A DNA stretch of 64,000 bases from Plasmopara viticola. Taxonomy: Eukaryota > Oomycota > Peronosporomycetes > Peronosporales > Peronosporaceae. This document shows, one piece after another, positions 1 through 10,834 of the stretch. Positions within the stretch are counted from its first letter, which is position 1. Every line of letters begins with the position of its first letter. A model generated the notes under the pieces. The model was not told the DNA's origin, searched no databases, and worked only from the letters and a program-made list of their open reading frames with translations. The DNA lies in NCBI GenBank assembly GCA_001695595.3, contig MBPM02000063.1, positions 452,368 through 516,367 on the forward strand, read 5' to 3'. The position numbers were made by a program, and so were the translations under genes.

Positions 1-1238
1 GCAGCTTACCCGCATAATAAGTTAGAGCTGTTGAAACGGCTCTGGTACGACCGCCAATAGGGCAATGCAATTTGAAAGCAACGGGCGCTTCGTGTGTTTT
101 TTTACCGTATGATGGGGTATGACATACACCCGCGCTCGAAATTTACGTTCCCCGCGCCTAGCTCGGCATGTTGCCGGAGCTGAGAGTTATTAAAGATATT
201 TTTTTTCTGACCCATCAAGTGAGTAGATTGCTTTCTGAGTGGGCACTAAGAGCACGCGCATTGGCATCTTAAGATCGCGCCATAACAATGGAACTTTAAA
301 GAAATATGCCGTTCGTAGACGCTACTCGGGAAGCGCCCTCCAATGAATTCTTTCGGCGCGCAAAGCAAATGAGCGTATGACTCGGCGCCACAGCCTGCCT
401 TGGCCAAAAAATGTCCATCCGGATCTTTTCATGTCGTGCCGGTTGTCGAACGAGAATTTGATCTCAAGGGATGTCAAGTACTGGCCGTGAGTAGGTCACA
501 TAACCCCTCACCCACTGCGATAGTGACTTCGGCCAATAAATGCCGGCAGCACAAAATGTAGCAACGTGCGTCACTGAGTTCACTCGAGGAAAATACTGAG
601 CTATCGTCTTTGACCCAATACTTTGTTCCTGGTCCCACATTTTAGTGACTTCACCAATACAGGCGTCATAGGCTATGTCTTTGTCCTAGAACTCATGGAC
701 TTTACGTTAAGGTATTTTCATGGTCGGTGAGTCGGGTGTCAAGTCGAATACTTTTTGCGGCGTACTCTTGCTTCGTATCATCAACTTGAGTCTTCTTCGT
801 AGCTTTGGTGGGCAAAGGATTTAGATGATTCTATCACCCAAAGGCCAAAATAGCCAGGGAGAGGTGGAACGATAGGCACGTATTGTCTGCCCAAGCGGAG
901 TTTGAAGACTTATCTAGAGCCTCCCTTGCCTCAGCAGATCTCGTATTGACCCTGTGGATCAAGTGCTTAGTCGCTAGATCCGAGGATGCGGGGTATCTAT
1001 TCCATAGCCATAGATTTCACTTCAAGGGACGGACAGGGCACTAAAGGGGACGAACATTCTCACCCAAAGTTGAGTCTTTCCTCCCAACCTGCACGCGTAA
1101 AAGAAGAAAAAAAAAGTTGGGCGGGCTGGACGCCTCGCTAAATAAAAATATCATAAGGTAATGAGCGGTACAGGCCCCGGTCTCAAATTGGATATTAGCC
1201 TTTCGCGCTAGTGGCAGCACGATTTTAGCGTGTAGGTT
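1..1238. other. Gene-free stretch
   Basis: I see no long open frame, no recognisable domain and no clear repeat here. It contains short purine runs (for example near 1,106-1,118) and nothing that I can assign. Confidence 0.5.
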
Positions 1239-1430
1239 GTGATAGCTAAAATCCTAGAGGCTCAAAAAAATGTTAGTCTCGTCGCTCATCGTGGCAGAAG
1301 CGCAGCCTTCGCTCCAGACACAACCTATGTATTTGTAATGGCTTTAGACGCAGAAGTAGACTTTGATGTAAAGGCACTTGTAGAAGCCGAATCAAGCCTC
1401 TTTGGCATTGAGTTTGGGGTCATTAAATGA
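1239..1430 (+). CDS. Small unassigned ORF, 63 codons
   Basis: The frame opens at a non-ATG codon (GTG) and has even, protein-like composition in its second half, with several Asp/Glu/Val-rich turns around residues 35-50. I do not recognise a family. There is no identifiable neighbour gene within several kilobases, so it could be the end of a decayed element or a chance frame. Treat it as a low-confidence hypothetical. Confidence 0.15.
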   Translation: MIAKILEAQKNVSLVAHRGRSAAFAPDTTYVFVMALDAEVDFDVKALVEAESSLFGIEFGVIK

Positions 1431-4400
1431 CTTGACCGACCGGTCATCCTGTCTGTACTGTTCGTTGTTAACCAAATAGCCTTTTCGAATAGAGTCAATC
1501 AGAGATTGGTATCACATCTCATCTCTCTCATTAGAAATTATTATAATGAATGTAGCAGGCCCTCACATTAAGCCGAATTGATGTGTTAAAATCTGATTTT
1601 CTCAAAAGAAGCCTTAAAAGTGTTGGCTTCTGGAGCACGACGAGTACCTTTTGTCAGTCATATCAGTTTGCGACCCAAGATGTTTTGAGGCCTAACAGAA
1701 TGGATAATAGATCCAATATTGTATACATTGTCGTATTTAGTGCATATACATAATACAGGCTGGAATAAAATGCGTTAGCTGTCCCCGATCTTATAACTTG
1801 CGATTATTTTCCAAATTAAGTAAATTCGATGTCTATTGAAGTGGAAACTATGTATTTTACCGCCTGTTTCTTATTTTCGTAATTTACCACTGTGTCAGGC
1901 GACCATGGTTCGGCTCTTGCTCACTAATGAGATGGACCAGCATATTTACACCCTGGCAGCCGGCGTCGATTTGGTCAGATGCAATGAGAACACGGTTTGC
2001 AATCCACTATACTTGGTAGTCAAGGTGTTCATTCACAAATTCCGAAGTTAAATCACAGTTGACAGTGATGATCTGATTGAACACGTAATTTTGAGATATG
2101 TCAGAGCACTGAGTCGAATCAATGCGAACATTGAATGTGCGAATGAACAAATCTGACTATATGGTTTGGCAGGAAGAGTCAAATAGTTCTGGAGATTCTG
2201 AACGGCAACGAAGCAAAGCTTCCTGTCTTTTTAACCAAACGAAGCAGTACTACGTACTAAGCATTCTTAGCTGAGGCAGAGTTCTGAAATCCAAAAGCAG
2301 CATTGAGCTGCGTCAATTGCTCGCAGTACCAGCGTTCTGGAAGAGCCACTGAGCAAATAATCATCAGCGCAAATCTTATTCTGCAGGCTTTGATATAATA
2401 TACTGAGGATTCTCATCACGGGTAAATTGAGCGTCATGACGAGCAGTGGTGAAAGGCATGTATGTTCCATCAATGGACGGTTCAAGTGATGTAAGAACCG
2501 GCTTCCTGAGCTATACTAAATTTAGCCGATGTTGCCAGCTCTTAAGCCGTTGGATTACCGATAGGAAAGCCACATCCATGCAGAGAAGATGCAAGCGTAG
2601 CACCGGTCAGAGACATGATTTTTCGAGAATCAACACCATCAACAGACTAACACTGATTGACACAAAAACAAACTACACCAACATTAGACGAGTCCTGATT
2701 GTCACAGAAATGAATCCGATTGTGAGAATAAGCCGTGAGATCAAGATTTAAAAATTGGAAAATGATCAACAAGCTTGATTTTAAGCATGTGGTTCCACGG
2801 TTCCGTTGTTGATTTAGCATACGCGGCACCAGGAAAAAAGGCACCATGTGCTGTTTGGCTAGCGATCTGAATAGAGGCGACATATCCTTTATTAGGACGC
2901 CAGGTAGAGGTAAAGCTATCGCCACCTGTGGGGGACTCCGGCAAATAACGTTTACCAAGACCATCATTAGCAATCGTGGTTCCTTCCTGGGGATTTAGGA
3001 GCACTGAACGATGAAGAAAAGCTGCAGTGTTTCAATATATACCTCCATTTAATATGGATGCTGCCTAGCTTTACGAATCTCATCAAGCGGTATCGGGTCA
3101 AGAAAGAATATTTTCAGCGTTCTGAGTACTATACCCAGTCTGGATTCGAATTTTGTTCCAGAAGAGCCTAAAGTCAACCATGAGGCAAGAGTTTTATCAT
3201 TGTGCTAAAACAATCGAGTTTAAAACGCTCTAAATTCCACACTTTAGTGTCGCATAGAAGTAGTAGCAGTAGGCAAATAAGAAATGGATGTTTTCTTGTC
3301 GAAAACTTGTGAAACAGCATGACTGAGAAGAGAAAAATCTCCGCTTCCATGCAACTGACCCGTAGCTTTGCATATAATATCACCATTTTGGTACGCTCTC
3401 TAGCTATGGTCAGTTACGAAAGTAACTCGAATATTAGTCGACATCCTGATCTCTCGGTCGCTTGTTCGATGAGCTCTGATACCAACACTGATCGGAAATG
3501 TGTGTTTCACTTATTGCTAGGTTCTAATATACACTTCATGTTAATTGTAATGGCAAGACTTATCCATCCAGTCATAATGGTCTTCACCTCGTCGAACTTG
3601 CTGAAAAAGATGGTGTTCAGCTCAAACTATTTTTAAGCCAGGTAAAAATACTCTGCCACTTTCTTTCGAAGTTTCGTTACTTATTTTAAAACGTCGGCCA
3701 AATATGAATGTAGTGCATTAAAATGCAATTTGCGGTAGTATATAATTCGATTTAATTGGAGAAGCGGCATCAACAAGTTATATAATAAAATTGTCTAATC
3801 TGAAGCAATTTCAAGGGACATATAGCGATTGTTGCAGACCCTACTCGAGATGATACAAAAATTCGAATGTTTTCAGAAACGTGAACGACTTATATTTGAT
3901 CTTCTCTATCTTTGATACAGTTTTAGGCTATATAGCAACAAAACATCGTGATTTGGCTATTTCCAGTGACGTTCCGGCTCAAAAGCTTTTAAAGGCTTGC
4001 AAGACTGGTAAGCTCTGGCTGAGTGTTACCGAAGTTAAATGTAGCGGCTAAGCAATTTATTTTCATCTAGTTTCTTATGAAAAGCTGTTAAAGCTAGAAA
4101 AAGTGGTTGTGGCTTTGAACTTCCAGTTACCAGACACGAAATAAGATCACCTCCCCAAACGATGCAAAAGATAACGTTACAAAGCAGAACTTACTCAATA
4201 TTGAGCAGATCTGAAAAGAATCAAAAACGAAAAAAACGAAAAAAGAAAGAACCAACTTTTGATAAGGAAGCTGCACGTCGAAGCAAAGCTCTATCAACTA
4301 TAGATACAAGCAGGTACCGGGTTTAGATCAGAGCGAAACATTCATTCGCTATACAAACCATCTACCAATTCAAACACTGTACAAAGGAAGCCATAATCAG

Positions 4401-7250
4401 CGTGATACGACAAGGTCTGAGATCACGAATAAATGCAATCTTTTAAGTACAACTTCGTAGAGAAGTGGGCTACTTATGAGTCCTACTTTTAAAAGCCTTC
4501 AGATTTGACTATCAAATCTTTTTATCGAGTAGTGTAGTCAAATAATTAATAACATCACCATAAATGCAAACGTCAGGGGCGAGAGATACCTTTTTTACTC
4601 CGAGTCATTATTTTTAATAGAAAGATATTTTGGAATTATATAACAATAGCAGGTAGTATATAGTCATAAGACAGATACAAAGGTATGTGTCTTGCTTGCT
4701 AAAAGCACGAGCTTGAGCTATATCAGCTCGTAGGTTATATTTAAACCACTAAAGAGGAAGCGGATCAAAATTAAGCTTACGCTATAAGATCTGTCACCCA
4801 TTTCCGAGCAAAAGTTGCCAGTCAACTTTTATAATAACGAATGATTTTTAGTATTTCATTCAACTGAATCGAGAATTGCTACCTGAATATACTAAACGAG
4901 CTATGATATCAGTATAACTTCACAAACCATTATTCAATTATGCCGAGCTACATTTAGATACTCATTTGTTATGTCTGCTTACCATATAGCAAGATAAGAA
5001 GTCCCGATTTTACAGGCTTGCGTCGCTCAAAACCTTCAATAATATATATGCAATTTAGACAATGCTTCCTATTTTCGCATCGCTTGCCCAGCGAAAGCAA
5101 AAACGCCAGAATCTACTTTAAAAAACGCGACGTCGCATTTGCCAAGCTTAAGCTCATAGGGATAGTATGCAGAGATTTAGTGACCCAGTGATGCGTCGAA
5201 TAGCGTTACAGCTGCTTTTTGCAACTGAAAGTCTGGCCTGTATCAATGAGCCAAGATAAAAAAGTCGCGGGTACGCGATGATTCCCTTACTTGTGGGGTC
5301 ATCTACTCCTGACAGGAATGCTGCAGACGGCCAAATCGAAGTTGGTTCCCGTCTAGGAATGGCTGATGTTGGAACTGGTAGCAGGGTCAAGGTTGCACAT
5401 AGTGAAACATACACAATTTTGAGCCAGTAAGACCTAGGGATCAAGTAGCTGCACGTTCAAAACAACGAAATTTATATACTGCAAATGATGATTAGATATC
5501 AAGCGTACATGTGACAAAGTGGTAATTGAGACAATTAGAATTGCATTGATGAAAGGAGATTGTTAATAACAATCAGAACGGATAACAAAAACAAGGCTTA
5601 CAAACTAATGAATTGGATGGCTATGGAGCAAAAGCTTTGGAGCATTTGGTACGAAGCCAAAAAACATTATCGATGAATTGTGTGATATGCGCCTCAAGCA
5701 CCCTTAGATCGAGCTAAAGAAAGACTCAAGAGCGAAGCATTTTATCGGGTAATTTACCTGGACAAGAGAATATAAAACACGATGATTGACTATTGTAGTA
5801 GCTTTCAAAAGGAGTCTACCGCTTGACGATTGTGTCTTTGACGTGCATACAGAATAAAGTTGTGAGAAACGCTTAGCGGTATTAAAAGTTGACCTGATGA
5901 ATAAGATGTGGAAACAAAGATAGATGGCAGGCAAGATCGGTAGCCTATCGGCTATAGAAATAAGTATGTTGGATAAATGGTATGATGAGAAGGATACTCG
6001 TTCAAGGTTGCCCAAAATATCGCTTTATACGAGGTCGATAAATTAAAAAGAATGACCTCCATTACCCTCGGAAAGCTTAACTATGTGGGACATCATGGCT
6101 AGATCGGTGTTCCCATCTACTTAAGTCACTTGAGGCATTACGAAAGTTGCAGGTCATTGGGTCAATTAAAGTACTAAATGCCACGTATAGACTTCTCAAG
6201 TGTTGTCACCTACGATCTACTTTCGAATCCAATCACCTGTAACTTACAAGTCAATTTAGCAAAGTAAAGTGTTAGGTCAAGCGGAGGCATGATCCAATCA
6301 AACATGACACATAAAGACTGCATATTACACGTGCTGGTTCACAAAAAGCAACTTTCTATCTAGAGCAAATTATTTCCACAGATCAAAGAAGCCCGACAAA
6401 GGTAAGAATAGGCTAAATGTATTTGATAGATGTTCTACTATGCACAATTAGCGTACGGTTTCTTTGTAAAATGTTCGCTTTCAAGAGTCGATTTCCTTTA
6501 AAAAAAACAATGAAGCTGTTTTTAGTAGTGGAAAGAGTTTTTGCCCACGATGATATTGCGCTACATATTAAAATAATCATAGCTGTCAAAAATTAACAAA
6601 ACGGAACCAGCTTCAATCAGCTGCACCTACTTTAAACAGCAACTACGCTTTAAATTGGAGGGGTGCATACTACTATATATTGCACACATTAGCTAATTTA
6701 GAAGCTGTACATTACTAGCCATCGGATGACTCTCTCACAATGCAAAACTTTGGCCTACGTTCCTCTTAGACGGATTAGTCGAGTCGACCTTCATTACTAA
6801 GCCAATAGCATCTGAAAAGCGAGCCAGCACCTCCGACGGAAATATAAGGTTCCTTAGCAAACCACAAAATTATAAGAGCAGCTCACAATTCGAAACCAGT
6901 GTCTGATTAGGGTCTCGTATGTTTTGTGAAAGCCACTTTTCCGTAATGTTTTAAAAGATCCACTCTTTTCTCTAAATGATCGAACTATCGTATAGCCAAA
7001 GACTGCAACATTTATCCCCGGGCCTCTCGTCGATAAAAAGTATTGGTCTTTACAAGATCAAGTGACGATCATATTGATTTCGGTATGCCTACGAGACGCA
7101 CCTTTGTTATCTTTGTACCCACGTTTATTGGTATCAGGCAACACCGCTCGCAAACGTATTCGTAGCCAATCCGCACTAGCTTTTTCTTAATATTTACTCG
7201 TATTCTCTCATGCAGAAAGTTTCAGTGCACGCTAGGTAACGGCCCGAGGC
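1431..7250. other. AT-rich, gene-poor DNA, probably decayed repeats
   Basis: Only short frames are open on either strand. The frames near 2,267-3,004 and 5,154-5,444 (minus) have somewhat protein-like composition but I could not tie them to a domain. The texture is like the decayed retroelement DNA found elsewhere in this window. No RNA gene was seen. Confidence 0.4.
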
Positions 7251-7490
7251 TTAGTGAGGCGGGATAACACGAACCCAGTGCATGTCACACTGCTCGGTGG
7301 GATATCGTTTCGTGTGAAATAAGCCACGTGATGCTTCGGACATCAACACTAAGACTATGCTTATTCCTGAAGAATACTCTTTCGAAGGTCTTGTGATAAC
7401 TGTTTTATGCATACAAGCAACAATAGCTGTACCCCACAGGGGGGTAATCGACAATCCAGGAAAAAGTTTATCTAACATTTTGGAGTGCAA
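7251..7490 (-). pseudogene. Copia-type RNase H C-terminal remnant
   Basis: The minus-strand frame keeps the spacing of the end of a Ty1/Copia polyprotein: a leucine-tryptophan-glycine segment where the DN motif normally sits, a TVIT.R.SK segment resembling the conserved R-S-K-H motif, then GLF, YPTEQ and PP near the end, where family members carry the PTE..AD..TK..P tail. The Asp-Asn pair and the catalytic Asp are not intact. It lies downstream, on the same strand, of the RT-like remnant at 7,688-7,891. The assignment is by eye from conserved spacing. Confidence 0.45.
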
Positions 7491-7687
7491 TAGATTTCCT
7501 GGTACTAAATCGATTTAAACGCTTAAGGTCAGGCAGATTGCGATCAACAACTCGCGTTCGGATTAAGTAAAGAGTGATGTTTGGAGATCTGAGCTTACGC
7601 TTCTTCTGAGGAAAATGTACGGCAGCGTCGCTACACTTTGTAGCATCCGCAAATAATCTACGCATGGAATGTCAAGACTGATCGTCT

Positions 7688-7891
7688 TCAACAATAAAGC
7701 AGTATGCTTAAGGCAAAAAGAGACGGACTGAAAAGGCTAACATTTTTGTTCGGCCTGAAAAGGCTGCGCCATTTGGTTTCACAATGACCACATGCGATCA
7801 ACCTCGTCTGGAAACGCTCTTTAGCTATAAAGTGCCCTGTCGGAGTATGAAATTCAAAAGATAACGTAGTCATCAGCTTTGATGAAGCCAA
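7688..7891 (-). pseudogene. Copia-type reverse transcriptase N-terminal remnant
   Basis: The minus-strand frame contains a segment reading RLIACGH followed about 18 residues later by FSPS and then LSI. This matches the order of the conserved Copia RT start (RLVA.G, then FSPV, then an I-R-L helix). The rest of the RT core, including the YVDD box, is missing before the RNase H-like piece at 7,251-7,490, so the element has an internal deletion. Confidence is moderate to low because only short motifs remain. Confidence 0.35.
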
Positions 7892-9141
7892 TATCTAAGG
7901 CAAACACCCTGTTCCTAACTAAAGCATCTAGCAATAAGCATAGAGACCTTTAACAAGAAGGCTGAAAAGAATCTTCTGTTCTGGATCAGAGAGATCAAGA
8001 TGGATTTGATATCTGCATTCTTATGATTGGAGTGATAGAGGATCCCCTGGGAGAACACTTATATGTAGTGCCTTACTTGAGACAGCACTTTCCACCTGGT
8101 GTGGGGTGAAGCATCAGATGACGCAACTCTTTTTGCCGTCCAGCTATGCGTACCATGCGCGGTCACAATTCTTACAACCCGCGAGTATAAGAAACTCGCG
8201 GATTTTGTTCAAGAGTTACGAACTATGCTGACTGATAGATCCAGAAATGCCTTCTCAGAAATGCTGACAGCAACCGGCTTTTTTGGACTGACAAATGCGT
8301 TTCGCTTACACCAATCTCTTTTACAAGAGCCTTGAACGTGTCACTTAATGCGAAATTTAGCGTTCAAGGAAGAGCCTCGCAGAGCCAGATCGCATCGAAC
8401 GGTTCGGTTTCCAGAGTATAATATATGCTGCTGAAGAGAAGACGACCTTCGAGCTACTGAAAGGCCAAAAGGCATCCGTCTCTGTGGTGCAAATCGACAT
8501 TTTCGGCTGTGAGGTCCTTTGCGCTAAATGCTCGAAGTTACAAAAGAATAAAAATATTCAGTTGTTGGTGTGCAGCGGGGAAATGTCAACGTCCAGTAAG
8601 CGCGGAGCAGCCTACCGGAAACGTTTATGCTCATACAAACTCCACGGAGATGACCAAAGTCTGACAAGGATTATCGCCGAAGAATTGCATGCTCTAATAT
8701 ACCGACCGTGCTTGCAAGCCTGGCTTGCTGGCGGTCGAGGTAACTGTGACGTTTCTATAAACAATGAGCGGTCATTGCTAGCTTCAGGGCGTCAGGCAAG
8801 TATGTCCGACAACCCATTGTCAAAAATAATCAGTCATAGATCAGTCATAGATCAGTCATAGACTCATGCTCTCCAAGCACACTATTGTGACATTGTCACA
8901 GTTTACTGCCTGCATTCATACAAAAGCTGGCCTTGGAAGATCTGCTTCGATATGTTGCTTTTTTTTCCGGGTTGGCTTCGATCAGAGTATAATCGACTAG
9001 AAGAAAGGTAACGATACTCAGTATTTCCAATGAGTGGTAGCGATTGTTAGAAATGGTTTTGGTAATCTGGGCGAACAACTCTCAAGATTCAAAATTTAAA
9101 TGAATGAAAAAATCACGAATAAATTCAAAATCTAACAATAT
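7892..9141. other. Gene-poor stretch with weak ORFs
   Basis: Plus-strand frames at 8,099-8,335 and 8,484-8,861 are open for 78 and 125 codons, but I find no domain in them and the second begins at a non-ATG codon. They may be remnants of the upstream part of the neighbouring Copia-like element. An 11-bp tandem repeat closes the second frame. Confidence 0.3.
8830..8862. repeat. 11-bp tandem repeat, three units
   Basis: The unit tcagtcataga is repeated three times without a mismatch. It has no evident function. Confidence 0.85.
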
Positions 9142-10815
9142 TTACATTTCCGCTACACCACGCCAATTCGGACATTCATCAATTAACGCCGTTAGAATGT
9201 TGGCAAGCACATCTACTACATTTTTGATATGCCAAGAATCTACTTCAAGACCACCAACTGCCAATCGAAGAAAGTGCCTCTTGTCCACAATTGAATGAAT
9301 AAGAAATGCCTTCCCGGAATCATTTACGCGACGGAGCAATGCTTCGTTAAGTTCACGACCACCGAACGCCACATAAAAACATACAAGGCCCATGCGTGCT
9401 GGCACAAAAAGTTTAAAGCGACCGTCCTTCTTCAGCAGCTTTTCTACCTTCTTGGCTAGCATCACTGAACGATGAATATGGTCTCGAAGTCCAGATGCCC
9501 CAATACGACGGAAAGTAAACCAGAGTTTAAGCGATCGAAAGCGTCGACCAAGTGGCACTTGCCAATCTTTGTAGTTCATTTCGGAATGCATAAAATCGTT
9601 CTTGAGATATTCAGGATCCAAAGCAAGCGCCTGGATGAGAGGACAACGGTCTTTTACCCATAGTACGCTAGCATCAAAGCTCACGAGTAGCCATTTGTGT
9701 GTGTTGATGCAAATGGAGTCGCAGTCTGCTGCGCCATTTAGCCAGTGCTGGTATTCTGGGCATATTGCTGCAGCTCCTCCATAAGCTCCGTCCACATGAA
9801 TCCACACGTGTTCCGGTTGCTCTCGTGCGACAGTGATGAGCTCTTGCAAAGGATCAATCGCTGTAGTGGACGTGGTTCCAATCGTCGGTACCAAGCAAAA
9901 TGGCACCAATCCTTTTGCCCGATCTTCTGCAATGATTCGAGCCACATCATCTGGTGCCAGTCCATAATTGTCTACGTCAGCTTTACCACGAATTGTGGGT
10001 ATTACACGCAAATGTGCAATGTCTAAAACTTTGCACCCTTTTTCCACAATAGTATGCGTTTGGTCGGATACGTACACGACGAGTTTAGACGCTTTTTCTT
10101 GTCGTGCTGCCCCTTCCAGACCCTTTAAAGCTGCAGTTCGAGCTGCAAGAAGTGCACAAAGTGCTGATTCACTCGCAGAACCTTGAATCACTCCACCTCC
10201 AGAAGATGAAGTGAGAAAACACTCGGGTAGTCTCATTAACTTGGCGAGCCAGTCGCAAACCACTTGCTCGAGCTCCGTGGCTGCTGGGGAGGATATCCAT
10301 GAGAAGCCAATAACATTTAAGGATGAGCACAAATAATCCGCTAATACGCTGGGATCACTAGCACGAATTTTAAAGTAAGCGTGAAAATTTGGGGATGCCC
10401 AGTGGGTCAAAGCCGGGAAAATGAGCTGCTCGACATCGCGAAAGATTTGTGCGTAGCTTTGTGGGTTCTCTGGACACGTAGTAGGAAGCTGACTGCGTAG
10501 CTCTCCAGGCTTCAGCTGAGAGCGTACAGCGTACGATGAGCTGCCTTGCTCGCCTCGGTAAAGATCTCGGCGGTGGAGGTTCTCGTGATAGCGCCCAAGC
10601 AAGTCAGTCAGCGCCGCAGCTGGGTGGCGGATGGCCATTGGATCTTGAACATTTAGGGGACGGGTAGACACAAGCGCTCGACGACGAACGAGGTGCTGGA
10701 CGATTGCTAGGATAGCGGCACCACCTACTAAGCCGGAACAGAGGGCCACAGCAGTCGAGTCATGCATGGATGCGTGCTGGGTGGTACCGATAAACTGGTA
10801 CAATGGTGAAGTCAT
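9142..10815 (-). CDS. PLP-dependent group II amino-acid decarboxylase (AADC/tyrosine decarboxylase-like)
   Basis: This is a complete intronless 557-residue protein of the aromatic-L-amino-acid decarboxylase family, which removes the alpha-carboxyl group of an amino acid using pyridoxal phosphate. The sequence shows the SPNFHAYF segment, the SPA.TELE stretch, GGGVIQGSASES (about 205-216), HVDGAYGG with the Asp that pairs with the PLP ring nitrogen, and NTHKW, where Lys374 is the expected Schiff-base lysine. The N-terminus is about 70 residues longer than in typical cytosolic members and contains a hydrophobic segment near residues 21-41 followed by RRR, which could be a membrane anchor or targeting region. 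A later Met (about residue 60) is an alternative start. The substrate cannot be read from the sequence. Its ATG faces that of the RAD4-like gene across 19 bp. Confidence 0.93.
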   Translation of the reverse strand: MTSPLYQFIGTTQHASMHDSTAVALCSGLVGGAAILAIVQHLVRRRALVSTRPLNVQDPMAIRHPAAALTDLLGRYHENLHRRDLYRGEQGSSSYAVRSQLKPGELRSQLPTTCPENPQSYAQIFRDVEQLIFPALTHWASPNFHAYFKIRASDPSVLADYLCSSLNVIGFSWISSPAATELEQVVCDWLAKLMRLPECFLTSSSGGGVIQGSASESALCALLAARTAALKGLEGAARQEKASKLVVYVSDQTHTIVEKGCKVLDIAHLRVIPTIRGKADVDNYGLAPDDVARIIAEDRAKGLVPFCLVPTIGTTSTTAIDPLQELITVAREQPEHVWIHVDGAYGGAAAICPEYQHWLNGAADCDSICINTHKWLLVSFDASVLWVKDRCPLIQALALDPEYLKNDFMHSEMNYKDWQVPLGRRFRSLKLWFTFRRIGASGLRDHIHRSVMLAKKVEKLLKKDGRFKLFVPARMGLVCFYVAFGGRELNEALLRRVNDSGKAFLIHSIVDKRHFLRLAVGGLEVDSWHIKNVVDVLANILTALIDECPNWRGVAEM

Positions 10816-10834
10816 ACACAGTGAGTTATAAAAG
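10816..10834. promoter_or_regulatory. 19-bp gap between two divergent start codons
   Basis: The decarboxylase ATG (minus, 10,815) and the RAD4-like ATG (plus, 10,835) are separated by only 19 bp. Any 5' UTR of one gene must therefore run into the coding sequence of the other, or one or both true starts are further inside. It is likely a shared bidirectional promoter region that overlaps coding DNA. Confidence 0.5.

Noticed and set aside
1836..2051. Possible DEAD-box helicase fragment on the minus strand (NRVLIASDQIDAGC-like)
   Set aside because: Only one loose motif, no flanking helicase motifs and an internal stop; not enough to call.
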